A stretch of 64,000 nt of DNA from CAVTWS01 sp963732655. GTDB taxonomy: Bacteria > Actinomycetota > Acidimicrobiia > Acidimicrobiales > SHLQ01. The DNA lies in NCBI GenBank assembly GCA_963732655.1, contig CAVTAI010000017.1, positions 1,399,615 to 1,463,614 of the forward strand. The letters run 5' to 3'. The stretch's first letter is position 1. Each line of letters begins with the position of its first letter. This document shows positions 56,784 to 64,000 of this stretch, in pieces. Below the pieces are notes generated by a model that worked only from the letters and a program-made list of their open reading frames with translations, searched no databases and was not told the origin of the DNA. Both the position numbers and the translations under genes were made by a program.

Positions 56784-56912
56784 GGTCAGCACCTATCGGT
56801 TCAGCACGATCGAGACTGTCTGTGGATACCTTCACTCAGTTCGACAACGAAGGGAACAAAATCACGGCAATGGCATTTTCTGGTCATCGATTTGGAGCAA
56901 TGGAGGCCACCC

Positions 56913-57109
56913 ATGCCCTACGCCCGTGCGCGGCGATTTTTCTGACGCCGCCTTCGGTACCGGTGTTTTTCATTTCGATCGTGCTCGCCATCCTGGCGCT
57001 GCTGGTGACTTATGGTTATGTCACCGCCATCCGCTCGTCCTATGCGTTTGCCGTGCTGCTGATCAGCTATGCGCTGCTGATGATCGGATGCCTGTTCCGA
57101 CGCGTGTAA
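56913..57109 (+). CDS. Small two-helix membrane protein (one frameshift)
   Basis: About 65 residues starting MPYARARRFF from ATG 56913, which has GGAGG six bases upstream. A missing T in the poly-T at 56937-56941 breaks the frame; with it restored the protein continues LTPPSVPVFFISIVLAILAL, then YVTAIRSSYAFAVLLISYAL to LFRRV. Function unknown. Confidence 0.6.
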
Positions 57110-57218
57110 CATGCGTCGGGTTCCCGTCGCCGCAGAAATTCACCGGCATCAGCGCACAAAAGGCGCGCTCGTTGACTACCTTATGAGGCTTCCACAACCT
57201 CAGCGAAGGGAGCAACGG

Positions 57219-57677
57219 ATGACCGTGAAGCCAATCCCCGAAGGTTATCACACCGCCACCCCCTATCTCGTCATCAAGGGCGCGGACAAGACCATTGAAT
57301 TTCTCAAGAAGGCGTTCGGCGCCGAGCTGGCGTTCGAGCCGATGACCCGCCCGGACGGCAAGATCATGCACGCCGACCTCAAGATCGGCGACTCGCACGT
57401 GATGCTCGGCGAAGCGAGCGAGCAGCACCCGGCGATGCCGGCGATGGTTCACCTTTATGTGCCGAACGTCGACGCCGTCTACCAGCGCGCCATCGCCGCC
57501 GGCGGCACCTCGGCGATGGAGCCGGCCGATCAGTTCTACGGCGACCGCGGCGGCAGCGTGAAGGACCCGTCCGGCAATCACTGGCACATCGCGACGCACA
57601 TCGAGGACGTGCCGATGGCGGAGCTCAAGAAGCGCGCCGAGGCGATGTACAAGCAGCAGAAGGGCAAGGCGGCGTAA
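57219..57677 (+). CDS. VOC-superfamily (PhnB/glyoxalase-like) protein
   Basis: 152 residues with the two beta-alpha-beta modules of the vicinal oxygen chelate fold: YHTATPYLVIKGADKTIEFL and KKAFGAELAFE in the first; MVHLYVPNVDAVYQRAIAAG and DRGGSVKDPSGNHWHIATHI in the second. GGGAG precedes ATG 57219. Metal ligands are partly kept (His, Glu, His). The substrate is unknown. Confidence 0.88.
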   Translation: MTVKPIPEGYHTATPYLVIKGADKTIEFLKKAFGAELAFEPMTRPDGKIMHADLKIGDSHVMLGEASEQHPAMPAMVHLYVPNVDAVYQRAIAAGGTSAMEPADQFYGDRGGSVKDPSGNHWHIATHIEDVPMAELKKRAEAMYKQQKGKAA

Positions 57678-57701
57678 CAGCGGAACAGATTTGCAGAGAA
57701 T

Positions 57702-57787
57702 GTAGGGCGCAATAGCGAAGCGTATTGTGCCGCCTTTAAAAAAACACGGGACGGACTGGCGGATTACGCTGCGCTAATCCGCCCTAC
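57702..57787. repeat. Inverted-repeat palindromic element
   Basis: Two imperfectly complementary hairpin arms, GTAGGGCGCAATAGCGAAGC and GCGCTAATCCGCCCTAC, frame a short A-run. The sequence type (GTAGGGCGGATTAGCG...) is a widespread dispersed intergenic repeat in proteobacteria. Confidence 0.7.
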
Positions 57788-58588
57788 ACGCTCTTTCCCA
57801 TCGGATAATCTATAGCAACAGTTTGCCATTTTAGAGCTACTCGACAACGCTAATCACACCGGCAACTGTCGTGCTTGCGGCCGGCAATTCCACCCGCTTG
57901 CCGCGCAGTTGCGTGAAAGTCTTGGCGACCGCGGAACGGTCTGGCAATTCCGTAGTCGAAAGTGTCCGAACTTGAGATTTTTCGTTGCGCCATTCCGAAA
58001 GTGTCTTTCCGTCATATTTCCAGTAGTCAGGGCCCGCAATCGCTGACCAACCGAGCCCTTTTTCGTGAGCAATATCTAGCGCCGAACTAGATAGGCTATG
58101 CTTGGTCCTCGAAATTCCACCCAGCGGTCGTTCTTAACTGTACATGTGATTGAATCATCAACTGATTGGAAAGGATTTTTATCCTGGCCGCGATCCCTAT
58201 ACCGAAAAGCGAAAATGTGATTTGCGTTTTTTCGCTTCGAACTAAATACGACCTCCTTCCAAAAGCGCTCTTAAACAATTCGATTCTAGGGAGTAACATT
58301 CTTAATGCACAAGAGTTCAATTATTGCCTTTGGCTTGTCCGGAGAAATCTTGAAAAACTCTCGATTTTCGCACACGATGATCGCCAAAGGCTTCGTGGAT
58401 TGCCCTTTCAACCTTCGCCGCATCGGTTACCTCGGCTGCGTAGAAACATTCAAAGGGGAGCGGCAAACATGTGTTGTCTAATGATTTGATGCGATCAGCG
58501 TAGCTTCCATTTTTGATCCGATTCCTACAAGGTTTGGATCGCAGCGTTCGTCAAGACATACACAACCCCAGACATAATATCTCCCCAA
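57788..58588. other. AT-richer segment without a convincing gene
   Basis: About 800 bases of lower GC than the rest of the window. Open readings of 70-107 codons occur on both strands (58096-58320, 58166-58489) but overlap each other, lack ribosome binding sites and resemble nothing. A broken pccB 3' end lies within it at 57854-57912. Confidence 0.5.
57854..57912 (-). pseudogene. Fragment of pccB 3' end, copy 1
   Basis: About 59 bases resembling the last 20 codons of pccB (59622 onward), including the final CCGGTGTGA. One indel changes the frame in the middle, giving RQLPV instead of HDNLPV. Confidence 0.6.
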
Positions 58589-58712
58589 CACCGGCAGATT
58601 GTCGTGCTTCCTGCCCGGCAGTTCGACGCGCTTGCCGCGCAGCGCACGGGCGATGCGCGGGCGGGTCGCGCGCGGCAGGATCACATCGTCGATATAGCCG
58701 CGCTCGGCGGCA
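58589..58712 (-). pseudogene. Fragment of pccB 3' end, copy 2
   Basis: About 124 bases matching the last 40 codons of pccB: VAAERGYIDDVILPRATRPR, IARALRGKRVELPGRKHDNL. Compared with the intact gene a two-residue segment is missing and the stop codon is lost, so the reading runs on. Confidence 0.75.
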
Positions 58713-59061
58713 ACTGATAACGAAGCCAAGGTACATTATCGAGGCTCAAGACGAACCGGCGCCTGCTGATCCAAGAGCCGATTTAAGGTCGGATCGTCTC
58801 TAACTGCCGGGCGCGGGATCGCCTTCGGTCGGGCCGTGGTTAGACGCTCGGCCGTGACGGGAGACGGGACTTGGTAGACGGGAATGGGCACCGGGTCGCC
58901 CGCCGGTGGGGCAATAGCGACTGTCAAACGGTGCGTCAATCCCACGACCCATTGGCGCCCACATCAACGTCGACACGAACGAAAGAGAACCCGAGACGCG
59001 TCGCCGGAGTGGCGATGAGCTGAAACTCGGTCGTGTAAGACATGCGGCATGCCGCCCTTTT

Positions 59062-59514
59062 TCAGCATGAACGCAACGTGGACTTGGGCAACCAGCTTGC
59101 CAACCCGAAGCCGGCCTCTGAGATGCGTGGAGAGCGCGCGCACTCATCAAGTTTGGCAGCAACGGCGCTCATGGAGGTCGTGAAATCCAAATGAGCATTG
59201 CGATGATTGCGGCGTGAGAGCCCGAGACTTGGCGTTAGCTTGACAGACGAGGGGCTGTGCGGAAATCGACTACACAGCGCGTCCATCGACTCCGATTTCT
59301 CGTGACAAGAGTCGTTAGATTTTCCAAAGCCGACTAACACGCGCCAACTCGGTGCATTTGTCGGCTTAAGATCAGGATCAGTTGCAACAGTCGCTAGTTC
59401 GCATTCAATCGCTTTCCGCACTTCGTCATCTTCGACTGATGCCCTCCTCAACCGTGAGGCGGATGAATGTGACAGCCCGGAAGCCAAGCCGCGTTCAGCA
59501 GACCCCATACCCAA
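59062..59514 (-). CDS. Hypothetical protein in AT-richer segment
   Basis: 150 codons, reading through with normal composition (DDEVRKAIECELATVATDPD and KLDECARSPRISEAGFGLAS). The start is uncertain and no ribosome binding site is clear. A continuation in another frame (SYTTEFQLIATPATRLGFSF) suggests a longer, broken gene. No family recognised. Confidence 0.3.
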   Translation of the reverse strand: MGMGSAERGLASGLSHSSASRLRRASVEDDEVRKAIECELATVATDPDLKPTNAPSWRVLVGFGKSNDSCHEKSESMDALCSRFPHSPSSVKLTPSLGLSRRNHRNAHLDFTTSMSAVAAKLDECARSPRISEAGFGLASWLPKSTLRSC

Positions 59515-59621
59515 ATGGACCGCCTAATGTGCATTGTACCCCCCGTTTCTACTCCCGGGGGCAAGGACAGCAACTTATACGGGAAATGTAAAGGGGCGAT
59601 CTAATAGAAGTCGTGATATCC

Positions 59622-61166
<1,545 letters not shown>

Positions 61167-61450
61167 GGACCCGCCGGGGAATGTGCCGAAATGACCATTG
61201 TCTCATATCATGGCCGCAGGTCCGCCGCGATTGGCGGTGCGGCCGTTGTTCCAGGAGAAAATCGAGGCGCGGACTGTGGATCGTGGTGACCCGGCTGGGC
61301 GGAGAAACGCGATGGCGGTGCCATCGACCGCGCCGGCGTTAACGCCCCATTAGCCTACCTTTCACACCATGTGGGGAGTTCGGCGGATCGCCCTCCCGCG
61401 AACAAACTTCCGTGCTCTTTCAACGCGCGGGACGAGTTGGAGGGGACATC

Positions 61451-61765
61451 ATGAAATTCACGCTTGCCGCCGCGGCCGTTGCCGCGGTCCTTGCCTTTGC
61501 GCCGACGGCCGCGCATGCGGACCGCGCGGTCAATACCGGACTCGGCGTCGGCAGCGGCTTGCTGGTGTTCGGGCCGATTGGCGCTGTCGTCGGCGGCGTT
61601 GTCGGCTACACCGCCGGCGAAGGTATCGCACGCTCTTGGGGCCTGTCGCGCTCGCACAAGCCGCCGCGCAAGATCCGCGACGCAACTAGTGGCTGCACAC
61701 AACTAGCGCTTGTCGCAGCTCGCGCCGCGCGGCGCGCTACCCGAATGGCGAAGGCGGTCAGTTGA
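61451..61765 (+). CDS. Small secreted glycine-zipper-like protein
   Basis: 104 residues. Signal peptide KFTLAAAAVAAVLAFAPTAA, then GLGVGSGLLVFGPIGAVVGG followed by VVGYTAGEGI, a glycine-zipper pattern of outer-membrane or periplasmic proteins. The tail after KPPRKIRDA is basic and may be affected by a frame error. GGAGG lies nine bases before ATG 61451. It overlaps the converging gene by eight bases. Confidence 0.65.
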   Translation: MKFTLAAAAVAAVLAFAPTAAHADRAVNTGLGVGSGLLVFGPIGAVVGGVVGYTAGEGIARSWGLSRSHKPPRKIRDATSGCTQLALVAARAARRATRMAKAVS

Positions 61766-62588
61766 TCGCTAGCAGGCGGTGGTCCGGCCGCACTTCGTAG
61801 AAGTGCTCGACCACCGTGTCGCGCGCGCCACGCGTCCCGCGATCCGGATCGTGCACCAGCACGCAGGCCACATAATCCACCTCGCGGTCGCGGCCCTTGG
61901 TCTCGGGCATCTCGATCCATTGCGACGCCAGTGAACGGCAGATCGGGCGAGCGACATCGCGAACCCAATAGCCGCCGTCGGCAGCAACCGCGCCAATCAG
62001 CATGGTCTTGGGCTCGCCGCGCCGCCACCGCACCAGACAGAGTTCGGCCCGGCCGAGCCGTGGCGGCGCATCGGCAAATTGCGCGCCCGCGTCGGGCTGG
62101 TCCTGCGACCAGCACCACAGCGTCACCCAATCGAAATCGTTGAAGTTGAACCATTGCGGCGATTGCTTCGCGAAACGATCCCGGACCATCTGACCCACAT
62201 CGCGCTGGCCATCGCGCTTGCCTGATACTTTCATGGCGAACGGGAAGCGGGCCATGTCGTCGCGGTGCGGCCCGACAAGAAAGATGCCGAACACATCCTG
62301 CACGCGCGCCTTGATCTCGGCCGTGGCGACGACTTTCCCGTCGACCGTGGTGATGACCGTGCCGGTGCCGCTGTTGAATGACGTCGAGGCGCCGGGGCCG
62401 AATTTCTTTTTGGCCGCTTCGGTCAGTACTCCCAAATCGGCGAGGGTCATCGCGTAGTTGGTCGCGACCGCCCGGCCCGACAGCAGCCGCGAGCGCGGCT
62501 CGAAATCATCCGCCGCGAGCGCAAGCCCGACGCACGCTCCGCAGATGAGCAGGACCAGGCAAGTCGCAGATTCGATCCCAGGATGCAC
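61758..62588 (-). CDS. Secreted hypothetical protein
   Basis: 276 residues. Signal peptide ATCLVLLICGACVGLALAAD. The mature part contains NYAMTLADLGVLTEAAKKKF, TVDGKVVATAEIKARVQDVF and WFNFNDFDWVTLWCWSQDQP. GTG 62588 with TTGGAG upstream is the preferred start. No family recognised. Confidence 0.65.
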   Translation of the reverse strand: MHPGIESATCLVLLICGACVGLALAADDFEPRSRLLSGRAVATNYAMTLADLGVLTEAAKKKFGPGASTSFNSGTGTVITTVDGKVVATAEIKARVQDVFGIFLVGPHRDDMARFPFAMKVSGKRDGQRDVGQMVRDRFAKQSPQWFNFNDFDWVTLWCWSQDQPDAGAQFADAPPRLGRAELCLVRWRRGEPKTMLIGAVAADGGYWVRDVARPICRSLASQWIEMPETKGRDREVDYVACVLVHDPDRGTRGARDTVVEHFYEVRPDHRLLAIN

Positions 62589-62707
62589 GCTTTGCTCCAA
62601 GAGCTATTGCTCTACGACGCACTGTCGCTTCAGACACTGGAGAAACCGATTTAACTGGCCACGCTGAGGCCCCGGTAAATCTCCCGGCGCAATTCAACGC
62701 AGCACCG

Positions 62708-63485
62708 TTAAGGGCTCAGCAACGCCAGCACCGTCGCCGCCGCCTGCATTTCAGCCTCGCGGGCGGCGCGGCGTTCCAGCGCCTGCGCGTCCTCGCCCCA
62801 CTGCGCGATGTTCCAGTCCTCGTCGACATGGGCGGCAGCCCAGGCGTCGGCTGCCGACATATGGCCTTGCGCCAGCGCGAGGGCGATCAGCGCCGAGCCG
62901 GTCAAGGTGGTGACGGCGTGGACCGCGCCGAGCCGCCATGGCTCGGCGGGTATGGCCCTCGCCGCGGCAGCGAGCGCATCGTCAGGCTGCTTCACGAACA
63001 TCACGCCCTCGCCAAGCACCAAGCGCGCGCCAAGCGCATCGCGCGCCCAGGCGATCAGCGGGTCCCAATGCTGCGCCTGGCGTTCGACCAAACCGGCCGG
63101 GCTTCCGGCGCGATAGCAGATCAGGTCGGAGGCCAGGAATTTCGCGACCTCGGCCTGCACCGCTTCGACCACATCGGCGACGCCGTCGATGATGGAATTG
63201 GCCAGCCGCGTCAGCGGCATGGTTGCCGGATCGACCACCTCACGCTGCGCGTTCCATTCGTCCGCCAGCGCCTGCGCCAATGGCTCGACCGGGGCGGCCA
63301 GGGCCCGGCGCGCCGGGGTCCGCACCGGACGGCCATCCAGCAGCGACCGCATAGCCGCCAGGCTGCTTGTCCACCCCGGCGGCCTGATAGAAGCGCCGCC
63401 GCAGCTGCGGGCGCATGGAGCGCCTTGCCGCCTCGGTGGGGTCGAGCGGCTGGTTCGCAAAGATATCGTCGAAAATGTCGCGCAT
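62708..63485 (-). CDS. ATP12 family F1-ATPase assembly chaperone (one frameshift)
   Basis: About 258 residues after one repair near 63350. The N-terminus is MRDIFDDIFANQPLDPTEAA and RRFYQAAG; after the break LLDGRPVRTPARRALAAP, then ALADEWNAQREVVDPATMPL, TRLANSIIDGV and the C-terminal DWNIAQWGEDAQALERRAAR, all standard ATP12 features. ATP12 helps the F1 alpha subunit assemble and is found in alphaproteobacteria and mitochondria. Confidence 0.92.
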
Positions 63486-63786
63486 CTTAACCTTTCGGCT
63501 ATCAGCCGCCCCCGCGCGAGGTCAACACTTCTTTATATTTCAATCGCTTACCGAGAGATCTTGCCACCCCTAGCCGGCCTCACTGTGGCCTTGCTGCATC
63601 GCCATCTGATGGAGCCATCTGGAGCCTCCTCCGTTACCTTGGAAATGGTGGAATTCGAGGCTTCGGCCCGGTAGATTGCCGGCCGGAATCGGCAGCATAA
63701 GCCGATCACGAAGGGATAAGACCGGCCGGCGCCTGATCGCGTGAGGCTTGCACAGGTCGCATCAGGGGTACGGGCACGAGGAGTCA
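63486..63786. other. Intergenic region
   Basis: 300 bases between divergent atp12 and the oxidoreductase gene. Plus-strand and minus-strand readings of 60-80 codons here are shadows without ribosome binding sites. No clear regulatory palindrome seen. Confidence 0.5.
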
Positions 63787-64000
63787 ATGAGGAATACCGA
63801 CATTGCGGCGCCCGACTACTTCCACAAGGTCGTGGATTGCCAATGGGCGTGCCCGGCGCACACCCCCGTCCCCGAATACATCCGGATGATTGCGGCGGGC
63901 CGCTTCAGCGACGCCTACATGGTCAACTGGAAGTCGAATGTGTTTCCCGGAATTCTCGGGCGCACCTGCGACCGTCCTTGCGAGCCGGCCTGCCGGCGCG
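63787..64000 (+). CDS. FAD-dependent oxidoreductase, GltD/dihydropyrimidine dehydrogenase type, N-terminal part (runs off the window)
   Basis: 71 codons visible. Cys motifs DCQWACPAHTPVPEYIRMIA and GRTCDRPCEPACRR are those of the N-terminal [4Fe-4S]-binding domain (Fer4_20) of glutamate synthase small subunits and related enzymes. GAGGAG lies before ATG 63787. The FAD and NADPH domains would be beyond base 64000. Confidence 0.85.
   Translation, partial: MRNTDIAAPDYFHKVVDCQWACPAHTPVPEYIRMIAAGRFSDAYMVNWKSNVFPGILGRTCDRPCEPACRR

Noticed and set aside
58096..58489. Overlapping open frames on both strands in the AT-richer segment
   Set aside because: Neither has a ribosome binding site, they overlap, and neither resembles a known protein; they may be chance readings in low-GC DNA.

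Overview
This is GC-rich bacterial chromosome. Gene content points to an alphaproteobacterium of the Hyphomicrobiales (Bradyrhizobium/Rhodoplanes-like): several TctC/Bug-type solute receptors without their permeases, a sigma-54-type promoter ahead of a NitT/TauT-type ABC operon, propionyl-CoA carboxylase subunits, an ATP12 assembly chaperone, DUF599, DUF2214 and DUF805 membrane proteins, and class III alcohol dehydrogenase. The genus is an inference.

Layout. 1-13.7 kb: mostly minus-strand housekeeping genes (ABC exporter with a NEW3-domain partner, GST, DUF599 protein, YdcF-like, RraA-like, queuosine genes, two aldo-keto reductases, LprI-like protein, HTH protein, degenerate GGDEF plus EAL protein, MgtE). 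13.9-16.7 kb: a polysaccharide deacetylase, then three very short genes for double-glycine-leader peptides, two of them an exact tandem duplicate, each with a TGTGA-N6-TCACA palindrome upstream. 16.8-19.4 kb: NitT/TauT ABC operon. 19.5-28.2 kb: tRNA-Leu, FliN-like protein, lipB, acylphosphatase, a decayed gamma-glutamylcyclotransferase, DUF805 protein, pccA, MgtC/DUF4010 protein, 1-Cys peroxiredoxin, a ClpP-fold secreted protein, a MetE-like methyltransferase.

28.4-42.4 kb is the accessory island: an IS3 orfA remnant, a LuxR-type regulator with an atypical receiver, HlyD and PrtD-type type I secretion components, a roughly 2,080-codon RTX protein, and three proteins (28810-29652, 41181-41904, 42144-42434) that share a C-terminal module of about 45 residues; two of them also carry long runs of alternating Asp/hydrophobic residues. 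I see no known family in these three and suggest they are co-inherited secreted substrates or accessory proteins of the secretion system.

42.7-57.7 kb: CMD-family proteins, tRNA-Arg, PaaI thioesterase, five TctC/Bug-type receptors, class III alcohol dehydrogenase, metallophosphoesterase, sugar-phosphate isomerase-like protein, EamA transporter, several small membrane proteins and a VOC protein. Two copies of a compound palindromic (MITE-like) element lie in opposite orientation at 45.5 and 51.5 kb. 57.7-59.6 kb is an AT-richer stretch holding two broken copies of the 3' end of pccB. 59.6-64 kb: pccB, two secreted unknowns, ATP12, and the start of a GltD/DPD-type FAD oxidoreductase.

Caution on quality: about 25 genes, including ones expected to be needed (lipB, pccA, pccB, atp12), are interrupted by single-base indels, usually in G/C runs or poly-T. 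The reading continues perfectly in another frame, so I treat these as probable sequencing or assembly errors rather than pseudogenes and annotate them as whole genes with the frameshift position noted.
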